Assembly (NCBI RefSeq): GCF_040958095.1
Contig: NC_091172.1
Coordinates: forward strand, 25,603,562 to 25,667,561
Direction of reading: 5' to 3'
Source of the DNA: Procambarus clarkii
Lineage: Eukaryota; Arthropoda; Malacostraca; Decapoda; Cambaridae
DNA: 64,000 nt
Positions within the stretch are counted from its first letter, which is position 1. Each line of letters starts with the position of its first letter. A program made the position numbers and the translations under genes. Shown here one piece after another: positions 1 through 11,687 of the stretch. The notes beneath the pieces were generated by a model. It saw only the letters and a list, made by a program, of their open reading frames with translations. It was not told the DNA's origin and made no database searches.

Positions 1-45
1 GAAACGCCAGGCGAGTGTCTTAACCACTACACCATGGGGACTGCT
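1..45 (-). mobile_element. tRNA-derived SINE head, cut by window edge (SINE family D)
   Basis: Read on the minus strand this is a tRNA-like 5' head with an A-box-like GGTGTAGTGGTTAAGAC stretch. I match it to the family whose body is at 13628-13862; that link rests on my memory of decapod repeats, because the two pieces do not overlap here. Only the head is inside the window. Confidence 0.45.
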
Positions 46-2020
46 AAATCACTCATCACACTCCAGCAAGTCATACACATCATCATTCCACTACAACATA
101 CAACTACTATATAACAGTTGTAAAGTCCATCCAGATCACTTAGAAAAATTAATGTATTTAAAACAATACTGAATTTGAATACAAATAGGCAACCCCAATA
201 TAAAAAAAAAAGTCAATATTCTAATTATTTCACTGACCCAAATATAAAGACCATTTCCTTTGGCAGCCTATTTTTCTCTAGTGCCGTATATATGCAATAT
301 TCAAGTGAAGTAATGTAAAGAATGGAAAGCAAATAACTAAGAAATTTTTCTAACTTATTGGTATTAGAACAGGAATGCCTTATAACTTTTGGACCAAACA
401 CAAAGAGAGACCCAAGAAATCCACTAAGCTTAACATTTATACGAGTCCATTTCTGTAGTACGTACAGTACTGTAATTAGAAGAGACAGAGGATTTTCACA
501 ACATTACACATGAGGCTGCAGTACTTACGAGTCCACCTGCTGGGAATCCCACAACTCTGCTGGTACCCACACACACTAACCTTCATGCCAGTTACAATAT
601 TATGCAATACTACTTATATACAGTGCAGCTCTTAGTTCAGCATCACAACTTGCAATAAACCCATTTGGTTAACCTTAAACTAAATTAATACACAACAAGC
701 ATTTATTTAGATAAGTCAAAAAAGGATCTAAGTACTAATTGGTCAGTATAACAAAGTTAAAATATTTTCATTTTGTTTAAGGATAACTATATATTGTATA
801 GCAGAATGATCATGCAATCCTGCTGAGAATAGTAATGAATTAATTATATAACATTATATACAGATTAATCCAGACCGATACAAGAGAAAAATCAATCTGA
901 GGTACACACAGCTTTTCCCCCCTCCTTTGAGAGAGATCTCATGTACACTCTCTCCATTGTAATGCTCTTAAATGTCAGAAACTCCTGGAGAATTTGGTTG
1001 TTTAGTTTTTATGCATAACAAACAATTCCTTCTTTTTAGTCGATGTTCATTCAAACACGATTACTAAATTTTATCACCTCATGTCTCATCAAGTATTCGA
1101 GAAATTTAAAACAGCAAAAATATTAGTGCTCATATTTAGTTATCTTACAGATATGTATTTTATACATGATGTTAAACTTCAACTTGGTAACATTTATTAA
1201 ATAAAAATGTGTCATCTTATACACACCAACCATTCTGGCAATGCTTTTATATTTCACCTACTTCCTGCATCAAAATTCTTGGACCGATTAATATCAATGA
1301 TCTCTCCTAAAATATGTATGCAGTACTATATAAATATACAGTACAGTACTGTAGTTCTGTATATTAAACAAAAAATTAAAACTTCACTCGCTCTGAAAAC
1401 CTGACTAAAAGAAATGTAATCTTTCATCGCATGTTATTAGTTACTCGTGACTAAACTTAATTTCTCCATATTGGAGAGGAAAAACGAATACTTGTTCGAC
1501 TCTCATACCAGGAACGGCTAAGGGCCACAGGATTGAAAACACTACAAACCACACATGACATGACATGGCTGATCTTATTCAAACTTTTAAAATACTGAAC
1601 AATTTTGAGGATACTGATCCAGACCACTTCTTTGAAAAATCAGATTAACACACACAAGGGGCAAAAGCTTCAAGCTCAACAAGCCAGTGTTGGACAGAAA
1701 ATAAGAGATGCTTTTTAACCCATAAGGTTATAAACCCATGGAACTGTCTACCCACCAAACCATAAATGCCTAAACTTTGCTGAAAATCAAAATCTAGCTG
1801 GATAAAATCATCAGGGCAAATGGAGTGGGGGGGGGGGGGGAAGGCACCTTTGACAAGACACCAACTTCCTGTTCTCGTTGAGACCACTAGGGAGATCGTG
1901 GCTCTGAGGTAAATTCAGGTATTCCTCACTCATTGGAAAAATAAAAAAAACTTATAAATTCACTTTAGGCTATAGGCCTATGCTAAACAAACTTCACTTC
2001 AAGACTCGTTTACTTGAGGA
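46..2020. other. AT-rich intergenic or intronic DNA, no gene seen
   Basis: No coding frame with recognisable content on either strand. The only local feature is a G homopolymer near 1827-1840. If the ERK gene runs leftward through this stretch it is intronic; I looked for further kinase exons on the minus strand and saw none. Confidence 0.6.
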
Positions 2021-2029
2021 CTATTCACT

Positions 2030-3010
2030 GGCACTTCTAACATGCAAATGATGCACTGTAGGACACATATGCCAGAAAACATGTACGCCAGCCAGAAATA
2101 TGATAGGATGGATTACAAGAACTTTCAAATTCAGGGATCTCATCACAATGGTTGTACTCTTCAAATCACTTGTACTGTCCTGGCTTGAGTACTGCTCAGT
2201 GCTCACTTCCCCCTTCAGAGCAGGAGAGATTGCTTAAATAGAGGGAATACAGAGAACATATACGGCATACAGGGAGTAAGGTGGTTGAGCGGACAGAACA
2301 CTACACGTGTGTTCCTGTGATCCCGGGTTCGATCCCGGGTGCCGGCGAGAAACGATGGGCAGAGTTTCTTTCACCCTGATGCCCCTGTTACCTAGCAGTA
2401 AATAGGTACCTGGGAGTTAGTCAGCTGTCACGAGCTGCTTCCTGGGGGTGGAGGCCTGGTCGAGGACCGGGCCACGAGGACACTAAGCCCCGAAATCATC
2501 TCAAGATACAGAGATGCGATAAATCACCTAAATTATTGTGATCGTCTCAAAGCTCTCCAAATGTACTCACTAAAGGAGACGAGAGAGATATCAAATAATA
2601 TATACAGTACGTGGAAAATACTGGAGGGCCAGGTCCCAAATCTGCACAGTAAAATAACAACGTACTGGAAAGAACAATATGGAAGAAAATGCAGAACAGA
2701 ACCTGTGAAGTACAGGGGTGCAATAGGCACAATCAGAGAACATTGTATAAACATCAGAGGTCCACAGTTGTTCAACATCCTCCCAGCGAGCATGAGAAAT
2801 ATTGCCAGAACAACCATGAACGTCTTCAAGAGAAAACTTTATATTAGTACAGTACTGTAGTTTTCTTCAAGAAGTTCCGGACCAGCCGGGCTGTGCACGT
2901 GGGTATGTGGGTCTGCGGGCCACTCCAAGCAACAGCCTGGTGGACCAAACTCTCACAAGTCAAGCCTGGCCTCGGGCCAGGCTTGGGAAATAGAAGAACT
3001 CCCAGAACTC
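2030..3010 (+). mobile_element. CR1-like LINE, 3' end of ORF2 and 3' UTR, interrupted by a SINE
   Basis: The plus strand encodes the C-terminal part of a non-LTR reverse transcriptase: SRLEYCSVL, then LKALQMYSLKETREI, YSTWKILEGQVPN, and RGPQLFNILPASMRN followed by FKRKL. This order (thumb region, ILEGxVPN, RGPxLFNxLP, FKRxLD) is typical of CR1-like LINEs. A GC-rich 3' UTR follows (about 2870-3005) that recurs, shortened, at 40690-40815 (minus) and 42590-42650 (plus). The frame carries stops and shifts, so the copy is dead. A SINE at 2273-2505 splits it; removing the SINE and one ATACAG restores the frame. Confidence 0.8.
2273..2505 (+). mobile_element. tRNA-derived SINE, family A, with 6-bp target-site duplication
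   Basis: A 233-bp SINE. The tRNA-like head has an A-box-like TGGTTGAGCGGACAG and a perfect B box GGTTCGATCCC. The core follows (TTACCTAGCAGTAAATAGG), then a tail ending AGCCCCGAAATCATCTCAAG. The direct repeat ATACAG flanks it (2267-2272 and 2506-2511). Other family A copies are at 11277-11524 and 62459-62701. Confidence 0.88.
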
Positions 3011-3493
3011 CATCTAGCAGGTATGATCAGAATTTTTGTATTTTCCAAATAATATGACATCATAATTTTGCAAGTTTAGTTTGGCAAATTTTAATATTTA
3101 ATAAAATTATTTTATACTACTAACACATTACCCAGTGTAAATTAAATCTATAACAAATTATTCCTAGTGCCATGTAAATACACATACCAGAAAACCTTTA
3201 ACAGATTATTTGCCCATGCCACATAAATGGGAAATAAACCTGTATTAATATTAAGACTATGTACCTGTGTCACACAACTGTTAAAAAAAAAAAAGTTATA
3301 CAGTAGACCATCCCACCATGCTACATAAATAGCAAGTAGAATATGGTTCCCCCATGCTTTGTCATCTGCATCTAAAAATAAAACCAAGGCACTTGTATTG
3401 TTAGTCAAAACAAACCCACAAAAACGGCAGAAACTTAACAAATAAAGTACAGTACTCAAATAACCTGCTGCTATATGATAGGAATCTTAAATA
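3011..3493. other. AT-rich spacer, nothing recognised
   Basis: Unique-looking AT-rich DNA between a LINE end and a DNA transposon. The short open frames here have no recognisable content. Confidence 0.5.
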
Positions 3494-4622
3494 CAGAGGA
3501 ACCTCGGGTGATGAGCAGCCCCATCTACGAGCATTTCAGGTAATGAGCGAGCCACTCGCAGAAAATCTCTCTCGATTGACGAGTTTCCTCTTGGTTAATG
3601 AGAAAACCACGTGGTGTTTCTCTAGAGTTCCCGCAAATTCTCAGACGCCTCCGATGACAGGTTTGTTGTTTTATCATGCAGGACAAGCATCCCCCTGCAT
3701 TTATTTGTGTTTTTCTTTGTTGTTTTTTTTGTGGTTTTGTAACTACAGTTTGTAACCCACAATGTCACCAAAGCTGCTGCTTACTAATAGTGTTGTCAAG
3801 AGGAAAAATAGACAATTACAGTAGATTTCAAGAAGAAAATTATAGCAAAGCACGAGAAAGGGTGTTCTCTCGTGATCAGAGAACACCAGTGGAACTCTCC
3901 TCTCGATTAGGAGAGGAGGAGGAGGTAAGGGAGTATGCCTCCTCTTCCAGTGAGATCAGGAAAAAGGTGAACGCATTCTTGGAAAAGCATTACCCTGATA
4001 AAGCAGTGACTGCACAGTGTGTGAACTCATTTAATGACAATTTCCTGTCTCATTTAAGGGACATCCTAAAATGAAGACAAAGCAAGTGCCAATAGATCAG
4101 CCCGTCCTCCAAAAATGGGGTGGTAAATGTAAGAAGACAAATAAGTGCAATTATGTACTATTCATAGCAGTTAGGAATTGTACTTATTTTCACTTAGTAT
4201 TAAATCATACTGTCAAATATATTGTGAATATTTGAGTTTCCCTGAAAAACTGAATAGAAAACCACAACCTCACCTAACCGTCTTAGTTTTTGAAGATAAT
4301 AATTTTATTGCTTCTTAATTACAATTAGTACTTAACCTATAGCTATATTGATATTACAGTTTTATAAAATTAATAAAACAAAACTAAAATATATCAATAA
4401 ATTGTAAAGAAACTCAGGATATTTTAAAATTTTGTATAAAATCTACATTGTTTAATAAACCTGAAAAAGAAATTCCTAATATTTAAAACTTGTATATGAC
4501 AAGTTAATTTTGAAAACTTTATTTAGCTTTAGCTTTATTTATCTTACAACAGCCTAGTTTGTTACAAGTGTTTCACATGACGAGCTCGGAACTGATTAAA
4601 TTTGTTAACCATAGTTCCTCTG
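3494..4622 (+). mobile_element. Tigger/pogo-like DNA transposon, internally deleted
   Basis: About 1.13 kb. The ends read CAGAGGAACC at left and its near complement GGTTCCTCTG-like at right, flanked by TA on both sides (3492-3493 and 4623-4624), as expected for the Tc1/mariner-pogo group. A 5' piece has a start-like ATGTCACCAAAG near 3762. A plus-strand frame to 4074 matches the extreme C-terminus of Tigger transposases: FLEKHYPDKA, then NSFNDNFLSHLRDILK and downstream RRQ-like residues. The CENP-B-type DNA-binding and DDE core regions are missing, so it is a non-autonomous deletion derivative. The 3' non-coding part (4216-4342) resembles the arms of the foldback element at 50858-51353. Confidence 0.75.
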
Positions 4623-4743
4623 TAGTTGAAACAAAAAAAATTTGCTGCCTAAGTAAGAAAAAAAGTTTTTTGAACATCATATACATACCATATACAAGGC
4701 ATTATTTATTATTTTATTTTATTAAAATGTGATGGGAGGCTGA

Positions 4744-7700
4744 TCCTGCCGCTGCCGTGGCGAGCGGGCTTACCCTGCCGCTGCCGTGGCGAGCGGGCTT
4801 ACCCTGCCGCTGCCGTGGCGAGCGGGCTTACCCTGCCGCTGCCGTGGCGAGCGGGCTTACCCTGCCGCTGCCGTGGCGAGCGGGCTTACCCTGCCGCTGC
4901 CGTGGCGAGCGGGCTTACCCTGCCGCTGCCGTGGCGAGCGGGCTTACCCTGCCGCTGCCGTGGCGAGCGGGCTTACCCTGCCGCTGCCGTGGCGAGCGGG
5001 CTTACCCTGCCGCTGCCGTGGCGAGCGGGCTTACCCTGCCGCTGCCGTGGCGAGCGGGCTTACCCTGCCGCTGCCGTGGCGAGCGGGCTTACCCTGCCGT
5101 GGCGAGCGGGCTTACCCTGCCGTGGCGAGCGGGCTTACCCTGCCGCTGCCGTGGCGAGCGGGCTTACCCTGCCGCTGCCGTGGCGAGCGGGCTTATCCTG
5201 CCACTATCATGGCAAGCTGGAATATCATGCCATTTCCATGGCAAGCAGGCTTATCCTGCCGCCACCGCAGCAAGCAGGCTTATCCTGCCGCCACCGCAGC
5301 AAGCAGGCTTATCCTGCCGCCACCGCAGCAAGCAGGCTTATCCTGCCGCCACCGCAGCAAGCAGGCTTATCCTGCCGCCACCGCAGCAAGCAGGCTTATC
5401 CTGCCGCCACCGCAGCAAGCAGGCTTATCCTGCCGCCACCGCAGCAAGCAGGCTTATCCTGCCGCCACCGCAGCAAGCAGGCTTATCCTGCCGCCACCGC
5501 AGCAAGCAGGCTTATCCTGCCGCCACCGCAGCAAGCAGGCTTATCCTGCCGCCACCGCAGCAAGCAGGCTTATCCTGCCGCCACCGCAGCAAGCAGGCTT
5601 ATCCTGCCGCCACCGCAGCAAGCAGGCTTATCCTGCCGCCACCGCAGCAAGCAGGCATATCCTGCCGCCACCGCAGCAAGCAGGCATATCCTGCCGCCAC
5701 CGCAGCAAGCAGGCTTATCCTGCCGCCACCGCAGCAAGCAGGATTATCCTGCCACCACCACAGGAAGCAGGCTTATCATGCCGCCACCACAGCAAGCAGG
5801 CTTATCCTGCTGCCACCACAGCAAGCAGGCTTATCCTGCCCCCACCACAGCAAGCAGGCTTATCCTGCCACCGCCACAGCAAGCAGGCTTATCCTGCCGC
5901 CACCACAGCAAGCAGGATTATCCTGCCGCCACCACAGCAAGCAGGCTTATCATGCCGCCACCACAGCAAGCAGGATTATCCTGCCGCCACCACAGCAAGC
6001 AGGCTTATCATGCTGCCACCACAGCAAGCAGGCTTATCCTGCCACCACCACAGCAATCAGGGTTTATCCTGCCACCACCACAGCAATCAGGATTTATCCT
6101 GCCACCACCACAGCAATCAGGATTTATCCTGCCACCACCACAGCAATCAGGATTTATCCTGCCACCACCACAGCAATCAGGATTTATCCTGCCACCACCA
6201 CAGCAACCAGGCTTATCCTGCCACCACCACAGCAAGCAGGTTTATCCTGCCACTATCACAGCAAGCAGGCTTATCCTGCCCCCCACCACAGCAAGCAGGT
6301 TTATCCTGCCCCCCCCACCACAGCAAGCAGGCTTATCCTGCCCCCCCACCACAGCAAGCAGGCTTATTCTGCCACCACCACAGCAAGCAGGCTTATCCTG
6401 CCACCACCACAGCAAGCAGGCTTATCCTGCCACCACCACAGCAAGCAGGCTTATCCTGCCACCACCACAGCAAGCAGGGTTTATCCTGCCACCACCACAG
6501 CAAGCAGGCTTATCCTGCCACCACCACAGCAAGCAGGCATATCCTGCCACCACCACAGCAAGCAGGCTTATCCTGCCACCACCACAGCAAGCAGGCTTAT
6601 CCTGCCACCACCACAGCAAGCAGGCTTATCCTGCCACCACCACAGCAAGCAGGCTTATCCTGCCACCACCACAGCATGCAGGCTTATCCTGCCACCACCA
6701 CAGCATGCAGGCTTATCCTGCCCCACACCACAGCAAGCAGGCTTATCCTGCCACCACCACAGCAAGCAAACTTATCCTGCCACCACCACAGCAAGCAGGC
6801 TTATCCTGCCACCACCACAGCAAGCAAACTTATCCTGCCACCACCACAGCAAGCAGACTTATCCTGCCACCACCACAGCAAGCAGGCTTATCCTGCCACC
6901 ACCACAGCAAGCAGGCTTATCCTGCCCCCCCCCCACCACAGCAAGCAGGCTTATCCTGCCCCCCCCACCACAGCAAGCAGACTTATCCTGCCACCACCAC
7001 AGCAAGCAGGCTTATCCTGCCCCCCCACCACAGCAAGCAGACTTATCCTGCCACCACCACAGCAATCAGGATTTATCCTGCCACCACCACAGCAATCAGG
7101 ATTTATCCTGCCACCACCACAGCAACCAGGCTTATCCTGCCACCACCACAGCAAGCAGGCTTATCCTGCCACCACCACAGCAAGCAGGCTTATCCTGCCA
7201 CCACCACAGCAAGCAGGGTTTATCCTGACACCACCACAGCAAGCAGGCTTATCCTGCCACCACCACAGCAAGCAGGCTTATCCTGCCACCACCACAGCAA
7301 GCAGGCTTATCCTGCCACCACATCAAGCAGGCTTATCCTGCCACCACCACAGCAAGCAGGCTTATCCTGCCACCACCACAGCAAGCAGGCTTATCCTGCC
7401 ACCACCACAGCAAGCAGGCTTATCCTGCCACCACCACAGCAAGCAGGCTTATCCTGCCACCACCACAGCAAGCAGGCTTATCCTGCCACCACCACAGCAA
7501 GCAGGCTTATCCTGCCACCACCACAGCAAGCAGGCTTATCCTGCCGCCACCACAGCAAGCAGGCTTATCCTGCCACCACCACAGCAAGCAGGCTTATCCT
7601 GTCCCCCCCCCCCCACCACAGCAAGCAGACTTATCCTGCCACCACCACAGCAAGCAGACTTATCCTGCCACCACCACAGCAAGCAGACTTATCCTGCCAC

Positions 7701-8219
7701 CACCACAGCAAGCAGACTTATCCTGCCACCACCACAGCAAGCAGACTTATCCTGCCACCACCACAGCAAGCAGACTTATCCTGCCACCACCACAGCAAGC
7801 AGACTTATCCTGCCACCACCACAGCAAGCAGACTTATCCTGCCACCACCACAGCAAGCAGACTTATCCTGCCACCACCACAGCAAGCAGACTTATCCTGC
7901 CACCACCACAGCAAGCAGACTTATCCTGCCACCACCACAGCAAGCAGACTTATCCTGCCACCACCACAGCAAGCAGACTTATCCTGCCACCACCACAGCA
8001 AGCAGACTTATCCTGCCACCACCACAGCAAGCAGACTTATCCTGCCACCACCACAGCAAGCAGACTTATCCTGCCACCACCACAGCAAGCAGACTTATCC
8101 TGCCACCACCACAGCAAGCAGACTTATCCTGCCACCACCACAGCAAGCAGACTTATCCTGCCACCACCACAGCAAGCAGACTTATCCTGCCACCACCACA
8201 GCAAGCAGACTTATCCTGC
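4744..8219. repeat. 29-bp minisatellite, about 120 units, in ERK intron 1
   Basis: Tandem 29-bp units with a left-to-right change of type. GC-rich units (CTGCCGCTGCCGTGGCGAGC) run to about 5195. Two diverged units follow, then CCGCCACCGCAG units to about 5750 and CCACCACCACAG units to about 7600. A homogeneous block with CAAGCAGACTTATC fills 7619-8219. Some units carry expanded C runs. Because 29 is not a multiple of three, the array is open in all three plus frames; I treat those long frames as artefacts. It lies about 310 bp inside the ERK intron. Confidence 0.95.
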
Positions 8220-8529
8220 TATCGTCCTGGTCAACTACCTCACCCTGGGAGCGGCAGGGTATGAGTCCTGCCCACATCAACCCCCCTCTCACCCCGCCCC
8301 CCTCTCTCTCTCTCTCTCTTATCTCCTCTACCTTCACACTTTCTCTCCCTATCTCCCCCCTTCCTCCCTCTCACTCTCACCCCCTTGAGCACCCTTTTCT
8401 CTCCCTCACTCTCTCCCTCACTTGACGTCCGACCCCCAACACTGATCAATAATCCACGAGCCCAACAGGTCCATCTTGCTCTTAGCAAGAGCGGTGCGGG
8501 GCGTGCGGGCACACGGCTGGGATACTTAC
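8220..8529 (-). other. Donor-proximal part of ERK intron 1, pyrimidine-rich on plus strand
   Basis: Between the minisatellite and the ERK exon. It contains a CT-rich stretch (about 8285-8420) and a moderately GC-rich part. No exon seen. The donor reads GTAAGTAT on the minus strand (8529-8522), a strong consensus. Confidence 0.7.
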
Positions 8530-8642
8530 ACCACCATGCCGTAGGCCCCCTCGCCTATGTAGGAGAGGTTGAAGTAGCGTGGGCCCACCTCAAACAACTG
8601 ACATCTGACAATTTCTCCCTCGACTGGACGATCTTCCGTCAT
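8530..8642 (-). CDS. rl: ERK/MAPK1-type MAP kinase (rolled orthologue), first coding exon
   Basis: This exon encodes the first 37 residues and two bases of codon 38 of an extracellular-signal-regulated kinase, the last kinase of the Ras-Raf-MEK cascade, which phosphorylates Ser/Thr-Pro sites in cytoplasm and nucleus. The translation starts [15 protein letters not shown], then [16 protein letters not shown] and AYGMV. The FEVGPRY block and the glycine-rich loop GEGAYG (residues 30-35) fit ERK1/2 and Drosophila Rolled rather than p38 or JNK. The ATG at 8642-8640 is the first true ATG in the open stretch; the frame stays open upstream without another. The exon ends in a perfect donor, GTAAGTAT, leaving a phase-2 junction after YGMV, which I recall as the position in vertebrate MAPK1. 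The lysine, catalytic loop and TEY activation motif lie in exons outside the window. A leading non-coding exon cannot be excluded. Confidence 0.88.
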
Positions 8643-9080
8643 CGTGAGTGCTCCTCCGACGCCGTCCTGATAACAACTAAGCGCGAGCTCGCTTCGCACC
8701 AACAACACGCAGGCTTCTAAAAGGTGTTGGGCGTGCTGCGGCCCCAATAGCGGGATCTCTGGTAATGATTACCTGGTCACCTTATATCTACTTTCTATAA
8801 TATTTGTGATGCCTCGCTTAAACTTCTGTTTGTTGGTATTAATATATGCATGATAAACAAAGTGGATAGTATTGGAACGATATTGACGTTATAGCTCTTT
8901 ATTGTTCGGGTAGAGCACGCACTAACCTTAATATACCTGGGACGTGTGAGCGCGATGCGCCTACTTGGAATACTCAGCACTGCAGTGATAATAATTGGGC
9001 TCCTACCGTGAATAAGATGATTATAAGATGTGCCTTTTAAACGCACCGCAGAATGACGTCATCTCCAGACAGGGTTGTCA
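8643..9080 (-). promoter_or_regulatory. Likely 5' UTR and promoter region of the ERK gene
   Basis: Upstream of the ERK start on the minus strand. It is richer in CpG than the flanking AT-rich DNA, particularly 8640-8760 and around 8940-8970. No in-frame ATG precedes the chosen start back to about 8747. I see no clear TATA box and cannot place the transcription start. Confidence 0.45.
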
Positions 9081-9552
9081 AGGAGTACTAGTATACTGGA
9101 GGCAGTCACGTCTTCCCCCATCATATATCTCCAATATTTCACCACATAAACCTTATACACTACTTTCTTATTCTCTCCATGGCTCCCACCCAAGTAGAAA
9201 CGTAGCAATACATTCAATTTACGCACACATATATATATATATCAAACAGAAATATTGCTAGAGGAGGAGATGGTGTGTGTCAGACATCCGGTCAAGGGCC
9301 GAGTCTCTCAGCTATCATCTTCCACAGGATGTTACAACGATCTTTTTCATCTGTATAATAATAGCTGGGTCGCCAGGTACTGCACCTCCCTCAACCCCTT
9401 GGTAGTGGACCAAATATATAGCAAGGGCAGGGTGACCGAAAGTCTTCATGAGAAGCAATTAGAATACACATGAAATTAAAATTGGTAAATACAGAGATCA
9501 TTTATATCAAGTAAACGAGCAAATGAAACATTAATATGTCGTGGACAGTGGC

Positions 9553-9558
<6 letters not shown>
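9081..9558. other. Upstream spacer of ERK, no gene seen
   Basis: Unremarkable sequence ending at the first long TA array. No protein or RNA gene recognised. Confidence 0.45.

Positions 9559-9626
<68 letters not shown>
9559..9626. repeat. (TA)n microsatellite, left flank of palindromic MITE
   Basis: Pure TA dinucleotide tract abutting the MITE copy at 9627-10019. Confidence 0.95.
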
Positions 9627-9631
<5 letters not shown>

Positions 9632-10014
9632 GTACCTAGTAGCCAGAACTCACTTCTCAGCCTACTATGCAAGGCCCGATTTGCCTAATAAGCCAAGTTT
9701 TCCTGAATTAATATATTTTCTCTAATTTTTTTCTTATGAAATGATAAAGCTACCCATTTCATTATGTATGAGGTAAATTTTTTTTATTGGATTTAAAATT
9801 AATGTAGATATACGATCGAACCTAACCAACCCTACCTAACCTAACCTAACCTATCTTTATAGGTAATGTTAGGTTAGGTAGCCAAAAAAAGCTAGGTTAG
9901 GTTAGGTTAGGTAGGTTAGGTAGACGAAAAAACATTAATTCATGAAAACTTGGCTTATTAGGCAAATCGGGCCTTGCATAGTAGGCTGAGAAGTGAGTTC
10001 TGGCTATTAGGTAC

Positions 10015-10019
<5 letters not shown>
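9627..10019. mobile_element. Palindromic MITE (family P), copy 1, bounded by TA arrays
   Basis: About 390 bp with long inverted arms. The left arm starts GTCGTACCTAGTAGCCAGAA and continues through AAGGCCCGATTTGCC; the right end is its complement, ending near TAGGTACGACATA. The centre holds opposed CCTAACC and GGTTAGG clusters. There is no coding capacity. A full second copy is at 32079-32477 and a diverged, 3'-truncated one at 11688-12047. Copies 1 and 2 both have TA arrays directly on both sides. Confidence 0.85.

Positions 10020-10075
<56 letters not shown>
10020..10075. repeat. (TA)n microsatellite, right flank of MITE copy 1
   Basis: Pure TA dinucleotide tract. Confidence 0.93.
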
Positions 10076-10076
<1 letters not shown>

Positions 10077-10078
<2 letters not shown>

Positions 10079-10150
10079 AACACCTGACAGTCAGGTGTTG
10101 ACAAAGGCCCAGATCGGCCGAAATCTCTCTTTCCCATTTTTCTGTGGATT

Positions 10151-10241
<91 letters not shown>

Positions 10242-10742
10242 GTAAAGTAAGGCAAGTCCTAGTCAATAATGACTTCTCTAACGGTTATGATGAAGACGTC
10301 ATTAAAGAAAGGTGACACGCTATGCAACCCTCTAAAGAATCAACCAACACAACACCTGTACCCCCTATTAAATTATTTTACAGAAACTTCTTTTCCACGG
10401 CTCATAAAACGGAGGAAAGAGTTCTGAAAGTTATTATTGGTAGGAAAGTTATCCCCACAGACACAAATCAGAAGATACAATTAACAATTTACTACAAAAA
10501 ACAAGAAGACCGCCAACCTACTCATGAAGAACTCTCCAGACGCCAAACAGAACGCCTTAAATAGACCAACGTCGTTTATGCCTTCACATGCCCACTTGGG
10601 GACTGTCAGCCCCAAGGATCTCAGCATATAGGCAAGACAACAACGTCTATCTCTCTCTCTAGGCGATTAACAATACACAAGCAACAGGGCACCACCAAGG
10701 AGCATATAATCTCCTCACACAACCAGACCATCACCAGAGAAT
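10077..10742 (+). mobile_element. Penelope-like retroelement fossil, 3' coding part (GIY-YIG region)
   Basis: A decayed plus-strand fragment of a Penelope-like element. Recognisable pieces are FFSTAHKTEERVLKVII, IQLTIYYK, and a GIY-YIG-type endonuclease stretch around 10560-10740 with [25 protein letters not shown] and a following histidine. A non-coding leader at 10077-10140 contains a hammerhead-like stem and core (10099-10130), separated from the coding part by a TA array. It is broken and lacks the reverse transcriptase core. Confidence 0.65.
10158..10235. repeat. (TA)n microsatellite inside the Penelope-like fossil
   Basis: TA dinucleotide tract between the leader-like segment and the coding remnant. 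Confidence 0.93.
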
Positions 10743-11216
<474 letters not shown>

Positions 11217-11225
11217 ATCTTGGGC

Positions 11226-11276
11226 ATGGTATTTTATCAAATCACCAAAGAATGAGGTGATTTGATAAAATACCAT
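11226..11276. repeat. Perfect 21-bp inverted repeat with 9-nt loop
   Basis: The stem ATGGTATTTTATCAAATCAC(C) at 11226-11246 pairs perfectly with 11256-11276; the loop is 11247-11255. It sits exactly between a family C and a family A SINE. Confidence 0.9.
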
Positions 11277-11524
11277 CTTGAGGTTATTTTGAGATGATTT
11301 CGGGGCTTTAGTGTCCCCACGGCCCGGTCCTCGACCAGGCCTCCACCCCCAGGAAGCAGCCCGTGACAGCTGACTAACACCCAGGTACCTATTTTACTGC
11401 TAGGTAACAGGGGCATAGGGTGAAAGAAACTCTGCCCATTGTTTCTCGCCGGCGCCTGGGATCGAACCCAGGACCACAAAATCACAAATCCAGCGTGCTG
11501 TCCGCTCGGCCGACCGGCTCCCTA
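11277..11524 (-). mobile_element. tRNA-derived SINE, family A
   Basis: Near full-length minus-strand copy. On the minus strand the A-box-like GGTCGGCCGAGCGGACAGC and B box GGTTCGATCCC lead into the TTACCTAGCAGTAAAATAGG core and the GCCCCGAAATCATCTC tail. It is nested between the two family C copies. Confidence 0.85.
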
Positions 11525-11539
11525 TGCCCATGCCCAAGA

Positions 11540-11687
11540 TTACCAACCGAGTGCCAGCGGGGGGGATGGAAATAGCCTCGACTTCCATCCTCTTTTGTCC
11601 GGTCGTGTTGGTCGAGCGATTAAGGGATCCTGTACGCTAGCAGAGTGCTCCTAGCAGTATGGGTTCGAGTCACTTCTGGGGTGTGAG
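11540..11687 (+). mobile_element. tRNA-derived SINE, family C, right arm of inverted pair
   Basis: Plus-strand copy with TTGGTCGAGCGATTAAGGG and GGGTTCGAGTCACTTCTGG. It is nearly complementary to 11057-11216, so the two copies can form a long snapback around the family A SINE. It abuts MITE copy 3. Confidence 0.75.

Noticed and set aside
5253-8219. CRISPR-like array
   Set aside because: Contiguous tandem units without unique spacers, in eukaryotic DNA.
4757-8388. Three long plus-strand frames (up to 1200 codons) across the 29-bp array
   Set aside because: A 29-bp stop-free unit opens all three frames automatically; the peptides are the same repeat in different phase and have no unique coding flanks.
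8240-8512. Arg/Glu-rich minus-strand frame next to the ERK exon
   Set aside because: Complement of a CT-rich intronic tract; low complexity only.
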